Assembly (NCBI GenBank): GCA_003344405.1
Contig: NOWV01000068.1
Location: forward strand, 310,001-374,000
DNA from: Trichoplax sp. H2
Taxonomy: Eukaryota; Placozoa; Uniplacotomia; Trichoplacea
Length of the DNA: 64,000 bases
Direction of reading: 5' to 3'
Under the pieces are notes generated by a model that was not told the DNA's origin, did not search any database, and was given only the letters and a program-made list of their open reading frames with translations. A program made the translations under genes and the position numbers. Each line of letters begins with the position of its first letter. The first letter of the stretch is position 1. Positions 53,088 to 64,000 of the stretch are shown here, one piece after another.

Positions 53088-53507
53088 AGAGGTCCATGTC
53101 TGGTTGACTACTGACAGTCTACTGTACTGTTGAAAATGTTTAAAAATGTCGCCACACTTATTGGACTGGATGACATTGTTTCTATCATACTTTGGCAGCG
53201 AGAAATGGCTTAAAGTGATAATGCTATAAATTAGAATTATTATCAGTAACATTGAACAATTTTGATAGTACTGTATTCTATTCTATTCCCATCACTTAGT
53301 ACGGCATACAGCATACTGTAGAATGGTAAACTAAGGTCTTACCATATACAGTAGTACCGCATATTACAGACTGTATTAGTTAGGAATAGTAGGTAGGAAT
53401 CATACGTTCCACTATCCAATTGAGAGTTTTCAGTCAATATCATATACCCAACGATATGAATGGAGCCTAAACTTCGCCCATACTATTCTCAGAGTCGGAG
53501 TAAGAAA

Positions 53508-53871
53508 GTGTTGACAACTCCAAAGCCTACCGGCGCTCTTTTTGCCCATTTATTCATCCAATTAGACCATCTAACTTAAGTAATGCAATATACTGTAGAC
53601 AGGTAGATATGACCAGGCTACAAAAAGGATTAACTATCTTTGAAATTATTTATTGGTCTTTTATAATATAGAGATAATACAGAATATACGTGTTGACAAC
53701 TCGAAAGCCTACCGGCGCTCTTTTTGCCCATTTATTCATCCAATTAGACCATCTAACTTAAGTAATGCAATATACTGTAGACAGGTAGATATTACCAGGG
53801 TACAAAAAGGATTAACTATCATTAAAATTATTTATTGGTCTTTTATAATAAAGAAATAATACAGAATATAC
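53508..53871. repeat. Tandem direct duplication, 2 x 182 bases
   Basis: Copy 1 (53508-53689) and copy 2 (53690-53871) are the same length and differ at only a handful of bases; both begin gtgttgacaactc and contain 'cctaccggcgctctttt'. The near identity points to a recent duplication. No coding frame is conserved across the two copies. Confidence 0.93.
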
Positions 53872-55154
53872 ACTCAATATGCAACAGATTGATAGACACC
53901 ACGTACGAGAATATACACAGTAAATTGAAAATGGTCGAAATGGTGGATTGAAATTGGTATATTCAGTCGACCCTAGCAATCCAATTACATGTGTAATTGG
54001 ACTGTAGGATGAAGATTCTAAACCTTCTAATAGCCACTTAAAGATACACTGATTGGAGTAGGATATTGAATAGTTGACTATGTACAAACTATAACTATAT
54101 CGATAAACTCACGATCATCCACACATGGCCTTACTTTTAAAGTGAACAGCTCGGTGATTGATTGTATATTACATTCAATGATTAAAATCGCTAAGTAGAG
54201 GGAGGGGTGATCTTTTAGATTGAGAATATTTTATCACTCACAACATACTGTACGATCACGTATCCAAACTGAATGGGCAAAAGGGTACTAAAACTGAGCC
54301 TTCTCAAATCGCCTGGTAGCATCATCGATTGAGGTACGATGCAAATTAAGTAAATTCATTTACCTATTACAACTATGTCAATGGCAATGACATAATTCAT
54401 TCGATATACAGAGAAAGTTAAAAAAATTGTAATTCAATACCTCTTTTCATGTTAATCGCGTTACAAATATACAAGAATAGAAGCATATTAGGCAAAGCAT
54501 GTAGAAAATTGGAAATGGTCTAGCAAGGTGATATCAATTACAAAATAAAATCAACTTGAAGAGTACGGCAATCCCTCACTCTCTTTAGATATTTTTATGT
54601 ATCATCTATTTGTTAATCCAACACTCTTTACTACTCAATCATATATGATATATAGACATTAATCATCACCATAATTTCAATAAATGTTGAAATATAGCTA
54701 TAGCCATCGTATCGAAATAGTAGTGATATACATCTTGCGGCACCGTCAAATAATATCAATTTTTTTCTTTATCCTTTAATCGACACATATAATTAATAAC
54801 CAGTTTGAGACTGAGTAGCATGATGTACTGTATACAGTCCTTATCATTGCAAACAAAATTCTTCTTTACTCTATTTCAATTCTTGCAGTAGATATCATAG
54901 CTGTCTTCTTAATTTAAGCTTTGCCCCATTTTGATATTGCGAATTGAAAAGCCATCAAAAAATGAAATTTAACTCAATTACTTATCATGGGTTGGACTGC
55001 AAATAGGTTACCTTATAAATTGCCTCTATAGCTGTTGCATACTGATTTACAATATCGTATGTTATGCGGACTTTAGGTTAGGAATATGCGCTGAAAACCG
55101 TCTTGAAGATCAATCAACTACATCATAAATTCTGATAGATAGAATCGTTTTGAA

Positions 55155-57587
55155 TTAGTCTTGAATTTGAATACTACATTCTGCCGGTTCAGAAATCATT
55201 CGTCCTTGCCAACTATTGCGGATGCCATAGAAAAAGTATAGCGGTAATCCTTGTATAGATGAAATGGAAATTGATAGACCAATAGTAAATTAAATAATGT
55301 CATAATAGGGATTAATAGAATGACGGATATACCTTGAAGAATAATGAAACTAAACGTAAATCCTATACCAGTAAATATGCTTATGCTATACGAGTATGCT
55401 TACGATATACTGACAGCTTGGCATCACTAAAACTTTAATTCAAATTTCTATTTTACAATTTAAGTGATCATTATTATTTTAACTATGAAATTACTATTTA
55501 GTAATTTTAAACATTTTCACAAATTCACTATAAAAGATAAAACTGCAAAACTTGTTATATTAAGCTCTAATTTATGCTAATAGCATCTTGTAGAATATAG
55601 ATCATGACGCCTGCTTATGAGCATACTGATTATAACTATATAATTCATTTTCGCATACTTGCTATATTACATTTATTAATAATTGTACTACTATTGCCTA
55701 GATTGCAATGAATACGTGCAAGTCTGTCCATAAAATGAACTCACAATTACCTCATTAAACAACTCTATTCTTACCTACTAATAGCCAAATAGAAAATCGA
55801 ATCCAAGCAACTCCTGGTAATACCACTAGCAATAGCGTGTAGCAAAAGATAGCAATTAAGGGTAAGACAGGAACTAGAGGTACCATAAAATCGACTTTCT
55901 TAGACGTTTGTGGCTGGATTATCAATGAAATGACCGCTGCTACAATAGTAAAAGCTAATATTATAGTTAAGACTATGACCCACCATGCTGCTACTAGAAG
56001 AAAATCATAAGCATAAACAACAAGTGCATCTAATGCTAGTAAAAGGAAAAAATAACAAGCTAATGAGCTGTTGACCACACTACTTGAAACGTAAGTAGGT
56101 AAACGCTTAGAGCGATCTTGATGATAGTCATGAGGGTTAGCATGGCGTGCCGATGTTGATGTTGATTGTGCTATTAAATTAGTTTTATCGCTGGGTTTAG
56201 GTTTGGATGAATGTGCACTACTATGTCGTCTTGAAAGTTCATTATTTTCAATATTGTGGGTGAAGATTTCAGATTCTTCATCACTTTCAATCTCTTGATT
56301 AACAGTGGCATCACCAATTTCCATTTCACCGCTATTGTAGACAATTTCTAAATCAGTTGATGGTCGATAGCGCAATATAATAACACATATAGCTACTGTA
56401 GCACAAGCTAACAATGTTCCAATTGATGTCATATTAATTAATGTTGCTGTACTTAATAGCATAGCCATAAATGCTGCTATAAGAGTTGTAGAGCTAATTG
56501 TAAATAAAGGTGTTTCTGTAGTTTTATTTAAAATGCCAAACCACGGTGGAATAAGACCGTCTTTAGCCATCGTTATAGCAATTCGAATAATTGCAAACAA
56601 ACAACAACATGCGCCACCAATTAAACTAGCTATAATGCCAGGTAGAATAACCAGATTAGCAAATGGAATACTACGTATTATAAAGACTTGCGATGGTGCT
56701 GCAATTTGTAAATCTACTACATTATACATGGATAAAGTAATGGCCGTAGTTACTGTTGTCACGACTAATACAAGTATAATCATTAATGGTGAGATATAAG
56801 CCAATTGTTTAACAGGATTGTTGACTTCAGCACCAGTTGTTGCAATTATATCAAGGCCACTAAAGGCAAAGAATATACTACCTGATGCAATAAGTACCCC
56901 ATAAAAATTGTGAGTAAATACAATAGATGACGAATCCCAGCTAACACTAGTACCATAAAAAGCGCCACATGTTATAATAAATAGAATCGAAGCTAATGCC
57001 ATAACTGACATAATATCCAGCGGCAATAATATTCTTATGCCACTACCAACAAATACACCACATAAACAAGTTAGTAAAAACGCAATAATATTTAAGTAAG
57101 AACTTAATCCAGGGATATTAATTGGGCCAAGTATTGTAACAAATGCTTTCTCCATTTGGCCATCGCTAACAGTATTCAAATATTGCGTGATGGTTGATGC
57201 ACATACCGCGATGCCAACAACGTATTCCATAATTAATGTCCAGCCAATAATAAAGGCTGGAAATTCACCAGCAGCTATATAAGTGTAAGAATAAGCTGAG
57301 CCTTGTACTTTAGGCAATCGAGTTGAAAATTCGGCATAGCACAACGCTGATAGAAACGCAATACAGCACGATATAATAATGGAGAAAACAACAGACGATC
57401 CGGTAACTTGGCTCCCTTCATAGCCCATATAAACAGAAATGATTGAACTAGATATTGTCATACCTAGAACTAATAAATGCCCATAGCCAATGGAAAGATT
57501 AGACGATGCAAACGGTTGATCTTCATTAATTGGTTTCAATCGACATAGCGTACTAGAACAAGCAGTTAGTCGGTTAGCATATGCCAT
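55155..57587 (-). CDS. SLC7A: Cationic amino acid transporter (CAT, SLC7 family)
   Basis: Two minus-strand exons, 57587-55775 and 55249-55155, joined in phase 1; 635 residues (human CAT-1 has 629). The second exon (GLPLYFFYGIRNSWQ) supplies the last helix and matches the CAT ending FLIYFSYGIRHS. CAT signatures in order: CYAEFSTRLPKVQGSAYSYT and GEFPAFIIGW in the TM3 region; FAFSGLDIIATTGAEVNNP (human FVGFDCIATTGEEVKNP); MAKDGLIPPWFGILNKTTETP; and MTSIGTLLACATVAICVIIL before a cytoplasmic loop. That loop (~420-500) is acidic then Ser/His-rich and unlike vertebrate loops. About 14 membrane helices are expected. Likely role: plasma-membrane uptake of arginine, lysine and ornithine; a lysosomal SLC7A14-like role is possible. 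The ATG at 57587 is followed by the usual short cytosolic N-terminus. Confidence 0.93.
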
Positions 57588-58135
57588 GATGAAACTTGAA
57601 TAAATCGGTTAATTCGTAGCCCCAATCTTGTACACTTATGCAAAGTGATATCGTTTCGATATCGTTCAAAGGGAACTCTACCGCTGAATTAAAGTTTAAT
57701 ATCTAGATCTTTATTGCTATACTACGTATTTTTAACAATGGTATTAAGTTAGGGTTTTCAGAATCTTGCTCTTCATTTCTTGATCCATGTTGGTATTTAT
57801 TGTCGAAGTAAGTAATTCGATATCAAACTTGAAGATGTAATCAGAGCTGGCAGTTGTAGAACTGGCCCCATTTTCGAGTTTAATATACAATAGTCTTCCC
57901 GTTGGTGATGACTAAGTTCATAGGCGGTTGACAATATGGTCCGTGTAAATTGAATTATTTCTACATCAGACAGTATTGAATTTATGTAAATAGTATGGAG
58001 CTGTTGTACTACTTTACAGAAAGTTATGAAAGTTATGTAACCTAAACGCTAAAAATACTCACATTAGTCTATCATATACTTATACTATGTCAATAACATG
58101 CTTATTCTGGCAGATTCTTCGATTTATTTCCAGGG

Positions 58136-58750
58136 TTTATTAAAACCTAGACTGATCGGTACTAATACATCACGCTATGAAAATTGACTACGCAGGATTG
58201 GTATGCAATTGTTTCTAATGCATCGATTCTCTTTACTGTAGAATGAATTATTTATATGCCAAGCTGACAGACTGTTCAATCTGTTTACAGGCTTTATTAC
58301 GATGAAACCTCATATTTTGAAATTAGTGTCACAAGTATGACATTCACATAGAATTTTCGCCTTGCTACTAGAACTTATGAATTTGGCTGATACAAACGTG
58401 TTGTCTAATTTTATTTTCAACGATAACTGAAGTTAGGCCTGCTTACCATTTATTATCATTGCTTTTAAATAAACATATTTATGGTATTCAAAATCATTAT
58501 TTATTCGCTACAAGGTCTATGAAATTACGCCATAGTCATTTATATTCCATCTTAAGTTCATACTACTCTATTTAAGACAGATATTCCATTTACTTCTAAG
58601 ATTTATTAAAATCAGACTGACTTACTTCAATATTTTACGCTATGAAATCAATAAATTCTATTTCGACAGATTATATCCTTTAGTTTTGAATTTTATTAGA
58701 ATTAAATTGATTGGTTTCTAACCTTTACACTCTGAAATTAATACGATAAT
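58136..58750. repeat. Degenerate interspersed repeat ('tttattaaaa..agactga..ctatgaaat')
   Basis: Copies begin near 58136, 58602 and 58692. They share the order 'tttattaraa', 'agactga' or 'aaattga', a T/C-rich gap, then 'acgctatgaaa' or 'cactctgaaat'. Partial copies lie between. The units are too diverged to give a firm period. Confidence 0.45.
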
Positions 58751-59110
58751 ACGTGGATATGCGTATCAATTAATTTGTTTTCAAATTATCTTAAGATTAG
58801 ACTAAAGGGTACTTCTTATCTATGCTACAAAATGATACACCATTCCGAAAGATTTATTTTTTCAGCCCTACAAAAATTAGGCTAAGAAATAATAATAATC
58901 TACATTGTGAAAATAGTATTACGAATATGCTGTTTGGATAGTGAATGATTATATTAATAATTATCAAATAGCAAATATGTCGAAGTATTGCTATTCTAGT
59001 TGATCTTAAAAATTATAAGTTAAATTAGCTATTAGTTAGATGTGACATTTGCTTTTTAATGTATAATATCACTATAGGAAGTACTTGTTCTACTGTATTA
59101 TATTAGATAA

Positions 59111-59130
59111 ATAGATAGATAGATAGATAG
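59111..59130. repeat. (ATAG)5 microsatellite
   Basis: Five perfect ATAG units in a row, flanked by near matches (aata, tgtt). Confidence 0.95.
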
Positions 59131-60693
59131 TGTTTGATGCTATTCACATATAATTCTGTCAAGATCTGTAGGTTTAAAGTCCACTATTATAACTCTCCAT
59201 TCACAGCTGTCTCAATCACGAGCTGTTCATAAATGAATCGGCAATTTTTTTACGTCATGTTTCCAGATCAAGGTGATTATTGATTTGTAAAGCAAACTCA
59301 ATGATCGCATGTATGACTAAGAAATTGGGACATAGGTTTTTCTTCTTGTGTAAACACTTGATCTTATTTATGGGAAATATGCTAAAGGAATTTATTTACT
59401 TATATCTCTTATATCTGCTAGTATGAATTGAGCGTGCGTATGTTGATAGGTTCTACCTGCAAAATGAATATAAAGGGCAACAACGTAATACGGCAGTCAA
59501 GATAATATTAATTGACTTGCATAAATTAGTTGCATGATTTTGGCGTAAGTTTTACCGATAAGTGCGTTATCCTATCTACTTTTCATACCTGACCTTGCAT
59601 TGATAACTTAAGATACAGTACTAGAATATATCAATATGTTACAATTTTCTGTCGTCTACATATGAAGCGATCGAAAAGTAAAATCTACGTATAGTATTTG
59701 TACGTGCTCAGTTATACGTTATGTAACTGCGTTGGGATGAGATTTAATATTATTTTGTAGGTATCAAACATGTCAGCCACCGTTACTCTTCGATCAGATT
59801 ATTTGTGTGTATAAATCGATCAGTTTTTAAGATTGCCATATTCGAAATGATATCCTAATTATGCAAAAATGATTTGAATTTTACAGTTTATAACATCGAA
59901 TCGGTCATAAATATTGATCAGGTTCAAGTTAACATTTTATTTAAAAGTTAGGAGTAAGTAAAAAATTTAAGATATCAAAACATAGGTAAGTCGATCGTGA
60001 AAGATATCGTCAAATTTTAATGATATCATGAATTACTTAATAAATTTCAAATCAATTTTCCTAGTTACCAAAGAAGCAATATGAAAAGATATTAATATCA
60101 TGCACCGTAGGACTAAAATAATCTTATCAATTGAATATTGCAATTTTATGCAGTGCTTTCACAAAACATGAGTTATTTATATTCTAACTATTATTATAAA
60201 AGACTTCTAGCCTAACAAGATTAAAGATAAAATCTATCTTGTATCATCTTAGCTCAGACAGCTAATGTCTATATCTCAATTTGATAGGAAGAGATTAGAA
60301 GTCTGTAATATTTTAAAGACTGCATCGACTTGTGTAAATCTCGTTGTGGCTTATGAAAAATTATGTTAAGTCATTAGAGGAGAAATGAAATGCGAATTAC
60401 TTTCCTATTTACTATCGTCTAAAATTGAACTAGTTAAAACAATTTTAAGAAATATGAATGTACGGATAAAAGGTCTAAAGTTGATTCGATTAATAAATTT
60501 CATACGCAGGTCCTGATAGCTATCTTATTGTTTACGCTAAGGAATGTAATATGAACGAAAGAGGAGATCGTAATCTTCATCTTTAGCATTGGTGCTAGTG
60601 TAACAACAAAACAGAAAGCAATTTAATCGGCTTTTGTCTTTCCTAAAATCTACATTATCTGTTTTCACAGACTAATTAAATTTAATAACTATT

Positions 60694-63600
60694 TTAGCTT
60701 ACCTCCTGTCCATCGTCATCGTCATACGCTGTTGTTGGAGCTAATACAGTTGTAAAATAGGAAACAAAGTAATCAGTCATTATTAACTACAAGAATTATT
60801 TTATTGTCATCACGTCTTAAGGGAAAATCAACCGCTAGAATAATATTTTTGATATTTCAATAATTCTTTTATACTCACATTTTCTACCAGTTAATAACCC
60901 TTGATCAGGAGTAACAGATCTTTGCCTGCAAGTAAATTAGTCAATAGCTGAAATTATATGAACATTTTACAGGATAATAGTAATCATCGTCAACGTATGT
61001 TTTCTATCTACTTACGTTTTTGCTTTGCTATGGCGATGCCATAGATAAACAAACCCAATGATAAGTAAGACAGCTATGATTGATCCTATAGAGATACCAA
61101 CGATTGCACCAGCTAGGATATGTAAAATGAGTAATATAAGTATCGAAGGTACTATAATAGTCCATATTTATGATTATAACGACATTAAAAACTAAAGAGA
61201 GTCATTCACTTTTTCTATTAATACCAGTAAAACTATTGACTTACATGATAGCGGAGTACTGCCTTGTACGCATCTACTTCCAACTGGTCCTGTAGTCGTA
61301 CAACTGAAATATCAAAAATATAGAATCTTAAAGTTCAATTCTTAGATTAAGGATAACAATAAAACCGATCTTGATTACTGTTAATTAGTAGCAATAAAGT
61401 AGATTAGCTTGAAACCATCGATTTTAGTATATATGCTGTCAAAAAATCTAAACTAGTTATATAAACTTACTTGCATCTAGGCGCGTTATTGACTACATAG
61501 CATGTTCCTTGGCCAAAACAGTAATTTGGTGTACAAACCACTAAGTCAAATATCATAAATTAACCGTTAGATCTACTAAATAAGAATCCGTATTCATCTC
61601 CTTTAATTATAATAGAATTAAACAAAGTTTTTTGATATGAAAAAGCTGTAGCTATGCTGTTCTTACAGGTGCAATTTAATTTTCCATCACCAATATATCC
61701 ATTCTTGCATTGACATTGATATGAGCCAGCAGTGTTGATGCAATTTGAATTTTGATGACATGGAGATGCTGATTTCTGGCATTCGTTAATATCTGTAATT
61801 ATGAAAGGTACATCGTGTCAAATATTGAACTATATGTAAGAAATTACTTCATGTTAAGCAGTACCTGTTAAGCTACAGCATATAATAAAGCGCTATATTA
61901 TTATGCTAAAATATATCATTCTTGCTTAGCTAGCTTATCCACTATTTACAGCTAAAAAGAAGACTTAATTATAGAAAAATGTAATCAACTATTAATTGCT
62001 GCTTACCGATACATTGTTGAAGTGTTGCATTAAATTGATACCCAGCTGAGCAATTGCAAGTATAAGAGCCGATAGTATTTATACATTGCTGATTTCCGAC
62101 ACAGGAATTATCTTGAGGGTTATTACATTCGTTATAATCTGAAAATAAAATGTGATAATAAATTTTATCGTGATATAACCGATATTATAACTAATAGGGA
62201 ATATCATATAATTTATTTCTAGATAAAGAGCTAAATTATAATAAATCGACTCCAAAATTTAAATTATCTGTATATATTTAGGAGAACTTTAATTCTAACT
62301 GTATAGAACGTTTTTCGTCTATTACATTATCTCGAAGTTAGCATAAATATTATTTCTTAAATTTATAAGCTGAAGCTAACTGTGCTATCTTAACCTACCA
62401 GTGACATTAACACTTTGCACTACATAGCTGCTAACAGCTCCTGTCTGGATAATATTTTTCAATAGAGTTGTTCCTTGGGTGTAATTCTTTAAGACCGTAA
62501 CGATACAATCAGCAATAATACTGCCTTGTCTGAATATAGATATATATTATAATTAGTGATCTTTTAGTGCTTTAATAAATCTTAATAATTTGAAAAATTA
62601 ATAGTAGAAGGTATTGATTAAATTTTTATCTAAAAATACCATTAATTTGTATAATTTAAATTAAATATCTAAATCGAATAGATTTACCTGAGATTAGTAA
62701 CAGTAACAACTTTGACTTCGTTCGACGTCAGCGAGTTATTTTGATATGCTGATAAAATCTGTAACATTGTATCATTAATAAGTTTTAGTCTCGATAGCTA
62801 TTATAATATTTGTGGTATTGTAATTGATTAAGGCGGTCAAGACAAGAGTTATGCTTAAATGCTGGTTATAAAACATATATCATCTTTTTACGTAGAAAAG
62901 ATTTGAGTGATACTACAAACATTAGAATACTTGTATAAAGTTATCTGCGTATAAATAAAAGAGTAAATATTGCTCATGTCATACGAATAGTTACTTACAG
63001 CAGCTTGTAATTTAGATATTTCGTTTTTATAAGCGGCGCTATTTTTATCGTTAAATTGAGCATTAAATGTTGCATCGATTCTGACGGTAAGTTCGTAAGC
63101 AGTCTCTTCTACTCAGTTAAAAATTAACAAATGGCATTAACGGGATCTTTGTAGTTGATGTAAGCGCAGATTAGTTTACTCGATTATCTGCACCCTAACA
63201 TAATATCAATTTTAGCAATTACTTTGACAACTATTTCCGTTTAACATATTTGAGGAAGATGATGTGGAATAAAATCCAGGCTTGCATTGACAGTTGTATG
63301 ATCCAGCAGAATTAAAGCAATTGGCATTATTGCCGCATGTACTGCTGCTACTGCATTCATTTATGTCTGTAACGTATCAATAATACGAGGTATAAATTAT
63401 TTGCACAATCGTCTAACTTTAATAATGAGTTATTTTTCTTTGGAATTGGCCAAGCGTTAAACTTCCTAGTAATTAGTGAAAATCTATCTTACCGGTACAA
63501 GTCTTGCCATTTCCTGTATAACCTGAATTACATGAACATGTATAAGATCCAGGTGTATTTTGACAGCTGGCATTGGAATGGCAAGGATTGGATGTACTAC

Positions 63601-63881
63601 ATTCATTTATATCTACGAATGTCATCGAATAGATAAGTATTCTTTGAATATATTAGCTATCGATATAACTGTAATGACTAATGCATTTATGTATATAATG
63701 TATACGGCTGAAATTTGCGCAAATTTTTTATTGAAATAAAAAGCTTCCAGTAACATACCAGAGCATGTTTTTCCGTCTATGTTAAGTGTATATCCGCTTG
63801 GGCATCCGCATAGATATCCACCGATTATGTTGTTACATAACATTTGACATGTAGCTGTCTTATCTGCACATTCATTACGAT
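60694..63881 (-). CDS. EGF-SEA-EGF transmembrane protein, 5'-partial
   Basis: Thirteen minus-strand exons: 63881-63759, 63612-63493, 63366-63223, 63108-62999, 62758-62688, 62529-62399, 62138-62007, 61792-61667, 61540-61471, 61303-61245, 61112-61016, 60925-60879, 60740-60694; frame kept throughout, ~424 residues seen. Exons 1-3 are EGF domains with calcium-binding starts (DRNEC, DINEC, DINEC). Exons 4-6 form a SEA domain (YELTVRIDATFNAQF, VKVVTVTNLRQGSIIAD). Then come two calcium-type EGFs (DYNEC, DINEC) and a shorter EGF split over two exons (VCTPNYCFGQGTCY, CNCTTTGPVGSRC). The TM helix is AIVGISIGSIIAVLLIIGF, followed by WHRHSK and a ~35-residue acidic tail ending DDDDGQEVS. GSIIA sits where MUC1-type SEA domains self-cleave (GSVVV). 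The layout resembles membrane mucins (MUC13/MUC17) or IMPG proteins. The last exon ends at an in-frame TAA, although a GTAAGC there could allow further splicing. The 5' part lies beyond 64000. Confidence 0.87.
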
Positions 63882-64000
63882 CTATGGAGTATTGAATATT
63901 CCGCTGTTAGAACTAGCTCATTATCACAATATTAGTATATATTTTTATGCTAAAATGTGGAAATGATTTTTCATCAAGATTGATGATAACGATACTGACG

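Larger units (their letters stand above)
50871..55154. other. Repeat-rich intergenic island, less AT-rich than its surroundings
   Basis: It should hold the LRRC58 promoter (about 50.9-51.2 kb, noticeably more GC-rich, with 'gaggtcaaccgggggttt'). The middle contains the palindromic arrays and foldback element, a CCCGAA-motif cluster at 52364-52496, a hairpin at 53014-53087 and a 182-base tandem duplication, each described separately. From about 54.1 to 55.15 kb I see only AT-rich sequence. No gene is supported; frames such as 52043-52372 lie in the repeats. Confidence 0.5.
57588..60693. other. Intergenic region between the transporter and the EGF/SEA gene
   Basis: About 3.1 kb, AT-rich, with no supported exon. 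It contains a degenerate repeat at 58136-58750 and an ATAG microsatellite at 59111-59130. It should include the transporter promoter and the 3' UTR of the EGF/SEA gene. Confidence 0.45.

Noticed and set aside
56533-56799. Plus-strand 88-codon frame
   Set aside because: Shadow of the transporter exon on the minus strand.
1-64000. tRNA, rRNA, CRISPR arrays, autonomous transposons
   Set aside because: I looked for B-box-like GGTTCRA words, regularly spaced direct repeats and transposase or reverse-transcriptase motifs and found none that hold up; a dedicated tRNA or repeat search could still find weak ones.

Overview
This window is eukaryotic nuclear DNA: AT-rich, with GT-AG introns (mostly 100-1000 bases), signal-peptide receptors built from Ig, FN3, EGF and SEA modules, a class C receptor, and clear orthologs of animal housekeeping genes. 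The gene set and sequence character fit an early-branching animal, most likely a placozoan (Trichoplax/Hoilungia type). This is an inference; a sponge or cnidarian is not excluded. Exon models were built by hand from splice sites, and every junction inside the main models keeps the reading frame.

Layout. 1-3938 (+): C-terminal tail of the WASH-complex subunit WASHC2/FAM21, cut by the window start. 4875-5987 (-): mitochondrial ribosomal protein mL37 (MRPL37), convergent with it. 7666-9221 (+): a five-exon homolog of the uncharacterised vertebrate gene CXorf65. 9222-26460: a desert of about 17 kb holding degenerate tandem repeats and one isolated signal-peptide exon at 17192-17258. 26461-32374 (+): an 11-exon cell-surface receptor, 3 Ig + 4 FN3 + TM + cytoplasmic tail. 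32959-33447 (+): an unrecognised hydrophobic reading frame. 37666-44959 (+): a 15-exon GABA-B-type metabotropic receptor whose binding pocket has lost most residues that hold GABA in mammals. 48031-50870 (-): LRRC58. 50871-55154: a repeat-rich interval with palindromic TACTGTACAGTAC arrays, a foldback element with perfect 37-base arms, a compact hairpin and a 182-base tandem duplication. 55155-57587 (-): a cationic amino acid transporter of the SLC7A/CAT type. 60694-63881 (-): the C-terminal part of an EGF-SEA-EGF-TM membrane protein with a membrane-mucin-like layout, running off the right edge.

The genes do not form a pathway. Three (Ig/FN3 receptor, GABA-B-like receptor, EGF/SEA protein) are cell-surface signalling or adhesion genes, and the others are housekeeping. 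The points most worth following are the altered pocket of the GABA-B-like receptor, the membrane-mucin-like protein, the orphan leader exon, and the palindromic arrays that lie upstream of two unrelated genes (MRPL37 and LRRC58).
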